From Kiritimatiellia bacterium (GTDB lineage: Bacteria; Verrucomicrobiota; Kiritimatiellia; RFP12; DVOR01), in the NCBI GenBank assembly GCA_017646485.1, contig JAGCML010000012.1, positions 1-5,548 on the forward strand: a stretch of DNA of 5,548 nucleotides. Direction: 5' to 3'. The notes under the pieces are model-generated. The model searched no databases. It had not been told where the DNA came from and saw nothing but the letters and a program-made list of their open reading frames with translations. Every line of letters begins with the position of its first letter. Within the stretch, counting starts at the first letter, position 1. Shown here piece after piece: positions 1-5,548 of the stretch. A program made the position numbers and the translations under genes.

Positions 1-244
1 CTGCGAAGTGGATGACTGCATCGTAGTGGGCCTTTTTGAAGACTTCTTCGAGGCCTGCGTAATCGAGGAGGTCGACCTTGTAGAAGTTCGGGGTCTTTCC
101 TGCGAGTTCTGCGCCGCGTCGCACAGCTTCTTCTTGGGAATTGTAGAGGTTGTCAACGATGGTCACTTCGTATCCAGCTTCTTGAAGTTGGATTACGGTG
201 TGAGTGCCGATATAACCTGCGCCGCCAGTGACGAGAATATGCAT
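1..244 (-). CDS. galE: UDP-glucose 4-epimerase, N-terminal 81 residues (cut by window edge)
   Basis: The gene starts at the ATG at 244 and runs off the left edge, leaving the first 81 residues. The protein begins MHILVTGGAGYIGTH, the glycine-rich NAD-binding loop of the extended short-chain dehydrogenases (residues 6-15), followed by an acidic strand end with D31-N32-L33 that in GalE contacts the adenosine ribose. D58 in KVDLLD and the strand DAVIHFA (75-81) match the next conserved NAD-site positions. GalE interconverts UDP-glucose and UDP-galactose in the cytoplasm, for the Leloir pathway and for surface polysaccharide precursors. The Rossmann start and the NLYNS segment favour GalE over other nucleotide-sugar epimerases or dehydratases, but the catalytic Tyr-x-x-x-Lys and the substrate-binding half lie outside the window. 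It follows the kinase gene by 18 bases and is probably co-transcribed with it. Confidence 0.9.
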   Translation of the reverse strand, partial: MHILVTGGAGYIGTHTVIQLQEAGYEVTIVDNLYNSQEEAVRRGAELAGKTPNFYKVDLLDYAGLEEVFKKAHYDAVIHFA

Positions 245-252
245 GGTATGTG

Positions 253-257
253 TCCTT
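253..257 (-). promoter_or_regulatory. Ribosome binding site of galE
   Basis: In the 18-base gap after the kinase stop codon, the minus strand reads AAAAAGGACACATACC directly before the galE ATG. The AAGGA core sits 8 bases from the start codon, a normal spacing. It is the best Shine-Dalgarno match in the window and supports the start at 244. Confidence 0.6.
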
Positions 258-262
258 TTTAA

Positions 263-1153
263 TTACTCCAAAGAGAAGATGACAGAGCTTTCTCTTGGTT
301 GAAGTGGTGTTGCTAAAAGTGGTTCATCTGCATAGAGATGCTGAATGTCCGCACTCAACGTTTCCCAATTAGGATAGCGAAGATTTCGGTCTTTGGCAAG
401 CATTCTATTCAAAATAAGTGCTAATTTTTTGGGAATGCTTGGCACAATGCGACGAGGATCGCGTGCGAAACTAGCTCCGATGTGGCAGTCAACGACCTGT
501 TGATCGGTCTTGCCAGGGAAAAGGGTAGTGCCTGTAATGAGGTGATAAATGGTGGCGCCGAGCGAATAGATATCCGAACGGCAATCGATGTCTTTGAGAT
601 CGTAGATTTGTTCAGGGCTCATGTAGGCGGGGGTGCCCATGATTTCTTCTTCTTTGCCCTTATTTTCGCGTGCGCCGGTGAGGAGCGATTTGGCGATACC
701 CAAATCCATCAACTTAATGGTGCCATCTGCGTCCACCATGATATTGTCTGGTTTGAGGTCGCAGTGGACGACGCGGAACTTCTGCCAAGCGTACTGCAAT
801 GCTGCAGCGACAGATTCCAAGATGATGAGTGCATCATCGGCAGCGATTTGCTTTTTGCGTTGGAGATAGGTCGCGAAGGTGTAACCATTGATGAGCTCCA
901 TCACGAAGTAATAGATGCCATCGGTTTCACCTGCGTCATAGACACGAACGATATTCCGGTGACGGAATCGAGCGCAAGCGCGTGCTTCATCTAAAAAACG
1001 GATGATATCATCGGCCGTTTCCACGAAATCTGCATCTAACACCTTCACGGCGACATCTCGCCCTGTGGAGAGTTGTTTTGCGCGGTAGACGGTGGCTGTG
1101 CCGCCCTTTCCCAGGACGCTGATGAGACCGAGATTGGGAAGCTGCGTATTCAC
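263..1153 (-). CDS. Serine/threonine protein kinase (soluble, non-RD type)
   Basis: This 296-residue protein is almost only a Hanks-type kinase domain. Visible motifs in order: glycine loop LGKGGTATV (14-22), VAVK with the ATP-binding Lys37, helix-C Glu56, catalytic loop HCDLKPDN (130-137, base Asp132, Asn137), metal-binding DLG (150-152, Leu for the usual Phe), GTPAYMSPE (173-181, standing for APE), Asp194 in SDIYSLG and a late Arg259. All key catalytic residues are present, so it should phosphorylate Ser/Thr on cytoplasmic proteins. The residue before the catalytic Asp is Cys instead of Arg, so activation-loop phosphorylation may not be the switch. There is no membrane segment and no PASTA, WD or TPR sensor domain; only about 25 residues follow the catalytic domain. 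The start codon is GTG at 1153, one base after the upstream stop, without a clear Shine-Dalgarno sequence. The glycine loop at residue 14 leaves no room for a later start. The target is unknown. Confidence 0.93.
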   Translation of the reverse strand: MNTQLPNLGLISVLGKGGTATVYRAKQLSTGRDVAVKVLDADFVETADDIIRFLDEARACARFRHRNIVRVYDAGETDGIYYFVMELINGYTFATYLQRKKQIAADDALIILESVAAALQYAWQKFRVVHCDLKPDNIMVDADGTIKLMDLGIAKSLLTGARENKGKEEEIMGTPAYMSPEQIYDLKDIDCRSDIYSLGATIYHLITGTTLFPGKTDQQVVDCHIGASFARDPRRIVPSIPKKLALILNRMLAKDRNLRYPNWETLSADIQHLYADEPLLATPLQPRESSVIFSLE

Positions 1154-1154
1154 G

Positions 1155-2237
1155 TTATTTTAGGATGAGGGTTAACGCCAAGAGGGCGTAACTGGTGGAA
1201 AGCGCTGGGTCGGCCTCCCAGAAGCGATTATTTTCGTTTACCCATGAACCGTCGGCCTGTTGGCGACGAATAAGGGCTTCTGCGAGGGCTTCCTTCCAGT
1301 CGATGGAGGAACCGTCTGCACATTCAATGGTTTCAATGGCGGCGGCATCCAGTGCGCGAGCGAGGATGTCGTAGTAGAAATAGAGACCCTGATTGCCTTG
1401 ACCTGGGTTTTCTTCGAGCGTCCAGTGTTTGCCGATGTATTTGTAAACCGAACGCACGCGCGGATCTTCGCGAGAGAGATTGCAGTGGAGCATGGCGAGT
1501 AAGCCTGCGTAAGTCATCGAACCATATGCCTTCAACGACGGAGCTTTACCTTCCTGTTGCGCACGTGGCACTTCGCGATTATAAAGGAAGCCACCAGCGT
1601 CTTCGCCCTCGGTTTGTTGCATGGAGAGGACGTACTGCTTGGCGGCCTCCCAATTCACATCCACCTTCTTTTCGCCTGTGGGGCGCGCTTCTTCCAAATC
1701 CTGCGTGAGGCGCATGGCATCGAGTGCGTAAAGGGTGTTGTTGAGGTCGGTATACTCGCGCGGACTCTTCTTGTCATAACCAAATCCGCCCTCATGCAAC
1801 CCATCGGTTTCGATTTGAGTCGAGGCGATATAGGCGCGCGCAGCGAGCAAAGTCGCGGTGTGACGTGTACCTGCGCCAGCGGCATGCAAGGCTGTGAGAC
1901 AAAGGCAAGTATTGTAATTGCCCAAACCACCCCCACGACGACCAGGAATCGGAACATAAATGCCGCCGTCGGGTTGGGCACAAGCGATTAAGTAAGCCTC
2001 GGCCTTCTGTGCGGCTTCGGCGTTTTGGGGGAGATTGGCATTGGCCATAGCCCACAACGCAAGTGCGCTCATGCCAGGAAAGCGTTTATCAGACCAACTC
2101 CCCTCTGCCGACTGCGTCGTGCGAAGCCACTGAAACCCTTTATCCAGTGCTGTGCGTGCGGCGATTTCCGTCTCTGGCTTGAGTGCCAGCAACGGCAAAG
2201 AGACGAGTGCGAGTCCGATAAGTAAAATACGCTTCAT
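1155..2237 (-). CDS. Exported prenyltransferase/squalene-oxidase repeat protein
   Basis: I place the start at the ATG at 2237, giving 360 residues that open with a Sec-type signal peptide (MKRILLIGLALVSLPLLA, cleavage perhaps after residue 18; no lipobox Cys). The open frame reaches back to 2321, but the extra 28 residues would overlap the upstream gene and bury the signal. The mature part is built from helical repeats of the prenyltransferase/squalene-cyclase type, each with a Q-x-x-x-G-[SG]-[WFY]-like turn: FQWLRTTQSAEGSW (35-48), ACAQPDGGIY (85-94), HEGGFGY (148-154), SMQQTEGEDAGGF (205-217), NQGLYFYYD (282-290) and RRQQADGSW (324-332). An alpha/alpha barrel is expected. True squalene-hopene cyclases are near 630 residues and carry DxDD; neither is seen here, so hopanoid synthesis is unlikely. 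Such exported repeat proteins are common in PVC bacteria with unknown roles. The stop lies one base before the kinase start. Confidence 0.82.
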   Translation of the reverse strand: MKRILLIGLALVSLPLLALKPETEIAARTALDKGFQWLRTTQSAEGSWSDKRFPGMSALALWAMANANLPQNAEAAQKAEAYLIACAQPDGGIYVPIPGRRGGGLGNYNTCLCLTALHAAGAGTRHTATLLAARAYIASTQIETDGLHEGGFGYDKKSPREYTDLNNTLYALDAMRLTQDLEEARPTGEKKVDVNWEAAKQYVLSMQQTEGEDAGGFLYNREVPRAQQEGKAPSLKAYGSMTYAGLLAMLHCNLSREDPRVRSVYKYIGKHWTLEENPGQGNQGLYFYYDILARALDAAAIETIECADGSSIDWKEALAEALIRRQQADGSWVNENNRFWEADPALSTSYALLALTLILK

Positions 2238-2284
2238 ACTTTTTATATGATACCACAAAATCAATGATTTAGAAAGAAAAGCTT
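2238..2284 (-). other. AT-rich 47-base gap with a small inverted repeat
   Basis: The gap between the phosphodiesterase stop and the repeat-protein start is much richer in A and T than the genes around it. It holds a perfect 6-bp inverted repeat with a one-base spacer (AAATCA-T-TGATTT on the minus strand, 2258-2270), and a palindrome AAAAGCTTTT (2277-2286) overlaps the upstream stop codon. A -10-like TATCAT (2247-2252) lies just before the start, without a good -35 partner. No clear Shine-Dalgarno is visible. This could be an operator or weak promoter, but such short AT-rich symmetry also arises by chance. Confidence 0.3.
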
Positions 2285-3562
2285 TTAAATTCGCAGGGTG
2301 GATTGATCGTGAGAAAGCCATTTTTGGAGTTGTTCTGCGAGTTGTAAAAGGGTGTCTGCGGAGAAATTGAGCGAAGCAGCGTACGCCACGGGTGCTTCAT
2401 TGCGACCATGCGTGCCGTAGATTTTTTTCGTATCGGTGCTACACTGAAAGGGCGTTTTACCAAAGTGAAGCTCGCACGGGTCAAATCCTGGCTTATTGTG
2501 AATGTCCACATGCGTTGCGTAGTCAGGCGCTTCAGACGGCTTCTCCCACCACGGATAAGCAAACCAACACCCTGATTTGGCGGTGAAGACGAGCGTGTCA
2601 CCATAGACCTGAGTGGCAAAGGCATCAACCTCTGGGAGCGCCTCCAGGAGTTCGCGCGCCTTTTGCTGCGCCTCACCCTGGGCATAAAGGAGGATAACCT
2701 GGTGGTCGCAGAGCGCAAATGCAGTCGAACGATGAAAGTCGGGATACAGCATCCCTTTCACGGTGCGCGTCTGAAAGAGTCCCGCTGCGCGTAGGATGCG
2801 GTTGGGATATGCAACGCTCCCATTCACATCAGTGATGGCATAATCGCCACAAATGAGCAGCTCGTATCCCTTTTGTTGCGCGACCTTTGCGACTTGCTCA
2901 ATCTGTTCAACGGTCTCCTTAACCGCAGACGTGATATTAGGGTGGCGCATCCCACAGGTCTTCAGTCCGTAACTGACCCCTAAGCGTTGCAAATCATAGT
3001 CCAACGAAGGAAGATAGGCCAAGAGGAGCTCAGGCGCATTTCCTGCCTCTAAACGTTCAGTAAGGAGCTTCACAATGTCGCGTCCCACCTTTTTAGAGGC
3101 GAGCGGCCCCCAATATTGCCAGAGTTTGACGGGATTTTTGCCGTTAAGCAATTCGGGCGGTTGGGAATAGGTGGCCATGATGAGTTTGCCACCATGGGCA
3201 TGAATGGGGGCGGGGGAGACGATTTCGTCAACCGATTCCCCGAGGGATTGTTGGAAGAAATACATGCCGACGCGTCCACCCTGTGCGCGGAACGCCTCCC
3301 AAATGCGTGGCCCCTTCACGAGTGCTGCGGATTGATTCCAAAAGTGTGCCTGACGCGTATGAGGATCATAAAACCCATTTGCCATCATTCCGTGCGCCTC
3401 GGGTGGGAGTGCTGTTCGTAAGGTCGCCTGCGCCGTACAGGTGACGGCGGGAAAAACCGTGGTGAGGCGTTGGATAGGAAGACCCGCCAAGTGTTTAATC
3501 TCACAGGCTTGTAAGAGATCATAGCCCAAGGCGGCGACATGAAGAACGAGGAGATTACGCAT
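2285..3562 (-). CDS. Type I phosphodiesterase/nucleotide pyrophosphatase family protein
   Basis: This 425-residue protein has the layout of the alkaline-phosphatase-fold phosphodiesterases: a short first strand (RNLLVLHVAALGYD), then the nucleophile region FPAVTCTAQATLRTALPPEAHG (37-58, Thr41 or Thr43 as candidate nucleophile), ANGFYDP (61-67), AYLPSLDYDLQRLG (182-195), ICGDYAI (237-243), VDIHNKPGFDP (352-362) and a final GTHGR (383-387). From memory these blocks match a subfamily annotated as nucleotide pyrophosphatase/phosphodiesterase that includes EboF-like proteins of the ebo cluster. The usual first metal Asp (the D of DG after strand 1) is Ala or Leu here, and the second-site Asp-His pair is Asp240-Tyr241, so the metal site differs from NPP enzymes. 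No signal peptide or membrane segment is seen, suggesting a cytoplasmic protein. The substrate is unknown. The ATG at 3562 has only a weak GGA five bases upstream and lies just after a terminator. Confidence 0.85.
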   Translation of the reverse strand: MRNLLVLHVAALGYDLLQACEIKHLAGLPIQRLTTVFPAVTCTAQATLRTALPPEAHGMMANGFYDPHTRQAHFWNQSAALVKGPRIWEAFRAQGGRVGMYFFQQSLGESVDEIVSPAPIHAHGGKLIMATYSQPPELLNGKNPVKLWQYWGPLASKKVGRDIVKLLTERLEAGNAPELLLAYLPSLDYDLQRLGVSYGLKTCGMRHPNITSAVKETVEQIEQVAKVAQQKGYELLICGDYAITDVNGSVAYPNRILRAAGLFQTRTVKGMLYPDFHRSTAFALCDHQVILLYAQGEAQQKARELLEALPEVDAFATQVYGDTLVFTAKSGCWFAYPWWEKPSEAPDYATHVDIHNKPGFDPCELHFGKTPFQCSTDTKKIYGTHGRNEAPVAYAASLNFSADTLLQLAEQLQKWLSHDQSTLRI

Positions 3563-3570
3563 AGGTATCC

Positions 3571-3600
3571 AAAAGGAAAACCGCGCGTTGCCGCGCGGCT
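3571..3600 (-). terminator. Intrinsic terminator after the GspG-like gene
   Basis: On the minus strand CCGCGCG (3598-3592), a GCAA tetraloop (3591-3588) and CGCGCGG (3587-3581) form a perfect 7-bp GC stem with a GNRA-type loop. It can be extended by a G-T and an A-T pair, and is followed by TTTTCCTTTT (3580-3571). There is no U-tract on the plus-strand side, so it acts only on leftward transcription. It lies 11 bases after the GspG-like stop codon and ends 8 bases before the next start codon. Confidence 0.83.
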
Positions 3601-3611
3601 GTAATTAGGAT

Positions 3612-4043
3612 TTAGGGCTTCGGAATATCATCTTCAGAAGGAATACCATCGGCACCAAGTGAACGCACGGCATAGGTGCCGTGTTCGTGATCCACTTCAT
3701 AGACGAAGGGACGCTCCCATCCATCACGAATGATCTCTTGGCCGATGAGACCTTCTGTAACAAGCGCATCTAAGGTTTCAGGCAAGATGCCCGCATTGAA
3801 GAGCGCAGAGGTGGGGATAGCCTGCATTAAGAGACGGATATGCGTATTGGTGCGCATTTCTGCATTGATGTCTGAGGCTGGCTCTGCGTGTCGCTTCCAA
3901 TGCCCCGTCGCATCAGAGGTGCGAATCGCTGCGCCGGGTTGCTTGGTTTCTTTGCCGAGATAACCTGAATAGAAGCCAATCGCCATGCCGATGGCAATGG
4001 CGATTGAGACGACAATGAGGTTCGCTTTTTCTTTGGCGATCAT
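3612..4043 (-). CDS. Membrane-anchored protein with GspG-like C-terminal domain
   Basis: The 143-residue protein has one membrane segment near the N-terminus (about residues 8-29, NLIVVSIAIAIGMAIGFYSGYL), a variable middle region rich in charged and polar residues (31-65), a predicted helix (66-100), and a C-terminal block DGWERPFVYEV...GTYAVRSLGADGIPSEDDI (107-140). The block resembles the end of type II secretion major pseudopilins (D-x-W-G-x-P-Y...Y-x-[IV]-x-S-L-G-x-D-G...DDI), whose acidic loop binds calcium. The prepilin peptidase site (Gly followed by Phe-Thr-x-x-Glu) is absent, so it is probably not processed or polymerised like GspG but tethered to the inner membrane with the domain outside. 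The ATG at 4043 lies 11 bases after the SHMT stop and has no strong Shine-Dalgarno sequence, so coupling to the upstream gene is likely. Function is unknown; no other secretion gene is in the window. Confidence 0.75.
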   Translation of the reverse strand: MIAKEKANLIVVSIAIAIGMAIGFYSGYLGKETKQPGAAIRTSDATGHWKRHAEPASDINAEMRTNTHIRLLMQAIPTSALFNAGILPETLDALVTEGLIGQEIIRDGWERPFVYEVDHEHGTYAVRSLGADGIPSEDDIPKP

Positions 4044-4054
4044 AGTCTTTTAAC

Positions 4055-5548
4055 TTAAGGCACGGGGAAGAGAGCGGCCAACTTGCGAACTTCTGCACGG
4101 ACAGTTGCCTGCAAGGCTTCATCTTCTGGAGCCTTGAGGATGGCAGCAATCCATGCACCCAACTGCTGCATTTCGGGTTCCTTCATGCCACGCGTGGTGA
4201 CTGCGGCAGTGCCGATACGGATACCAGAGGTGACGAAAGGACTTTCGGTGTCGAAAGGAATCGTGTTTTTGTTGCAGATGATGCCAGCGTTATCCAATGC
4301 GGCAGCGGCGACCTTGCCGGTAATACCAGCAGCCTTCACGTCCACGAGGAAGAGGTGGTTGTCAGTGCCACCCGAGACGAGACGGAAACCTTCCGCCTGC
4401 AAGACGGCGGCGAGCGCCTTGGTATTGGCCACAATCTGCGAAGCGTATGCGCGTGCATCGCGGTGGAGCCATTCATTGAAGCAGACCGCCTTTGCTGCGA
4501 TCACATTTTCAAGCGGGCCACCCTGGATGCCAGGGAAGACGCTCTTGTTGATGGCGGCGATATACTGTTCCTTGCAGAGGATGAGGCCAGCGCGAGGACC
4601 ACGCAAGGTCTTGTGCGTGGTGGTGGTGACGAAGTCTGCGTAAGGCACAGGCGAGGGATGTACGCCACCTGCGATGAGGCCTGCGATATGTGCCATATCA
4701 ACCATCAAATAGGCGCCGACCTTGTCTGCGATTGCACGGAAACGTGCGAAGTCAATCGTGCGCGGATAGGCCGAGGCACCGGCAAGAATCAAGCGCGGCT
4801 TGACCTGTTCGGCGATCTGTTCGATTTCGTCATAGTCCAAGCATTCGGTTTCTTTATTGACCGTGTAGGGGACGATGTTGTAGAGCTTACCCGAGAAGTT
4901 GACCGGCGAACCATGGCTGAGGTGACCGCCCTGGTCGAGGCTCATCGAGAGGATGGTGTCGCCAGGCTGAAGCATTGCGAAGTAAACGGCCATATTGGCG
5001 GCGCTACCGCAGTGCGGTTGGACATTGGCGGCTTCTGCGCCGAAGAGTTGCTTGGCGCGTTCGATGGCGAGTTGTTCGACGGTATCAACAGGGATGCAAC
5101 CCGAATACCAACGCTTGCCAGGATAGCCTTCGGCGTACTTATTGGTGAGAACAGACCCCTGTGCTTCACGCACAGCAGCGGAGGTGTAGTTTTCAGAGGC
5201 GATGAGGTTGATGGTCTCGTCTTCCTGTTCGATCTGCGCCACGATTGCGGCGTGCACTTCAGGGTCAGCCTTTGCGAGCAGGGAGGCTTCTGCCAAACGA
5301 CCAGCGCGATCACACTTTGCCAAACGGCGCACATGGCGTTCGGCTTCGGTGAAGGGCGTGTCCAACCACATATCGAGCGCACGCTGTGCAGCCTCTTCGT
5401 TCAAGGCGCGAGCAGAGAGGATGACGACATTGGCGTTGTTGTGTTCGCGCGAGAGCTTAGCGACGGCTTCATCGGTAACGATTGCGGCGCGGATGCCCGT
5501 GAAACGGTTGGCCACGATGCTCATGCCAATGCCCGTCGAGCAAAGCAA
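4055..5548 (-). CDS. glyA: Ribose-5-phosphate isomerase B / serine hydroxymethyltransferase fusion (5' end outside window)
   Basis: One open frame enters from the right edge and gives 497 residues. The edge codon is TTG inside a conserved RpiB strand, so it is not a start. Residues 1-80 are the C-terminal half of Rpi[16 protein letters not shown] with the catalytic Cys3, SREHNNAN with His36, and ERHVRRL with the phosphate-binding Arg71/Arg75; about 65 N-terminal RpiB residues should lie outside. After a short linker (about 79-92), residues 93-497 are a full [13 protein letters not shown] (115-123), [13 protein letters not shown] (136-148), GSAANMAVY (181-189), [18 protein letters not shown] (207-224), Asp284 and His287 in VDMAHIAGL, the PLP lysine Lys313 in [12 protein letters not shown], and Arg444 in [12 protein letters not shown] converts serine and tetrahydrofolate to glycine and methylene-tetrahydrofolate; RpiB interconverts ribulose and ribose 5-phosphate. 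All visible active-site residues of both enzymes are intact. No plausible separate glyA start with a ribosome binding site is seen at the junction. Confidence 0.95.
   Translation of the reverse strand: MLCSTGIGMSIVANRFTGIRAAIVTDEAVAKLSREHNNANVVILSARALNEEAAQRALDMWLDTPFTEAERHVRRLAKCDRAGRLAEASLLAKADPEVHAAIVAQIEQEDETINLIASENYTSAAVREAQGSVLTNKYAEGYPGKRWYSGCIPVDTVEQLAIERAKQLFGAEAANVQPHCGSAANMAVYFAMLQPGDTILSMSLDQGGHLSHGSPVNFSGKLYNIVPYTVNKETECLDYDEIEQIAEQVKPRLILAGASAYPRTIDFARFRAIADKVGAYLMVDMAHIAGLIAGGVHPSPVPYADFVTTTTHKTLRGPRAGLILCKEQYIAAINKSVFPGIQGGPLENVIAAKAVCFNEWLHRDARAYASQIVANTKALAAVLQAEGFRLVSGGTDNHLFLVDVKAAGITGKVAAAALDNAGIICNKNTIPFDTESPFVTSGIRIGTAAVTTRGMKEPEMQQLGAWIAAILKAPEDEALQATVRAEVRKLAALFPVP

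Noticed and set aside
8..262. 84-residue plus-strand open frame at the left edge
   Set aside because: It is antisense to the galE start, which has clear NAD-binding motifs and a ribosome binding site.
482..994. 170-residue plus-strand open frame
   Set aside because: It lies wholly inside the kinase gene, whose protein carries all kinase motifs in order. The plus-strand product has no recognisable domain and is a shadow.
1155..2237. Squalene-hopene cyclase
   Set aside because: The protein is too short, is exported, and has no DxDD motif.
2241..2275. Sigma-70 promoter in the AT-rich gap
   Set aside because: TATCAT and TATAAA can be read as -10 boxes, but no hexamer at 16-18 bases upstream resembles TTGACA.
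2238..2321. Longer start for the repeat protein (28 extra residues)
   Set aside because: The extension overlaps the end of the phosphodiesterase gene and would put the signal peptide in the interior. The ATG at 2237 gives a canonical signal peptide at the N-terminus.
3612..4043. True type II secretion major pseudopilin GspG
   Set aside because: The prepilin peptidase site is absent and no other secretion gene is nearby; only the C-terminal domain resembles GspG.
4083..4643. 186-residue plus-strand open frame
   Set aside because: It is antisense to the SHMT coding region, including the PLP-lysine segment, and its translation shows no family signature.
5546..5548. TTG at the window edge as the start of the RpiB-SHMT gene
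   Set aside because: It encodes a Leu in the conserved RpiB strand just before the catalytic Cys. The first half of RpiB must lie beyond the edge.

Overview
The window holds six genes, all on the minus strand, packed with gaps of 1 to 49 bases. Two are cut by the window edges. In order of transcription (right to left) they are: a translational fusion of ribose-5-phosphate isomerase B (C-terminal half) to a complete serine hydroxymethyltransferase; a small membrane-anchored protein with a GspG-like C-terminal domain; a strong intrinsic terminator; a type I phosphodiesterase/nucleotide pyrophosphatase-fold protein with an atypical metal site; an exported prenyltransferase/squalene-cyclase-type alpha-barrel repeat protein; a small soluble Ser/Thr protein kinase; and the start of UDP-glucose 4-epimerase (galE).

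The organism is bacterial. A Hanks-type kinase with HCDLKPDN and DLG motifs, an exported 'squalene cyclase repeat' protein that is not a cyclase, a GspG-like protein lacking a prepilin signal, moderate GC content and mostly weak Shine-Dalgarno sequences together fit the PVC group (Verrucomicrobiota, Kiritimatiellota, Lentisphaerota, Planctomycetota). This is an inference from style; no taxonomic marker is present.

Right part (3563-5548): the rpiB-glyA fusion and the GspG-like gene are 11 bases apart and are followed by a hairpin with a U-tract, so they probably form the end of one transcription unit. RpiB and SHMT supply ribose 5-phosphate and one-carbon units, both needed for nucleotide synthesis. 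The GspG-like gene has no obvious link to that chemistry.

Left part (1-3562): phosphodiesterase, repeat protein, kinase and galE follow one another with gaps of 47, 1 and 18 bases. The kinase starts at a GTG one base after the repeat-protein stop and has no clear ribosome binding site, which suggests translational coupling. How these four would work together is not evident. Nothing supports RNA genes, CRISPR, insertion sequences or phage. The strongest unusual feature is the RpiB-SHMT fusion; the rest is mainly variant members of known families.
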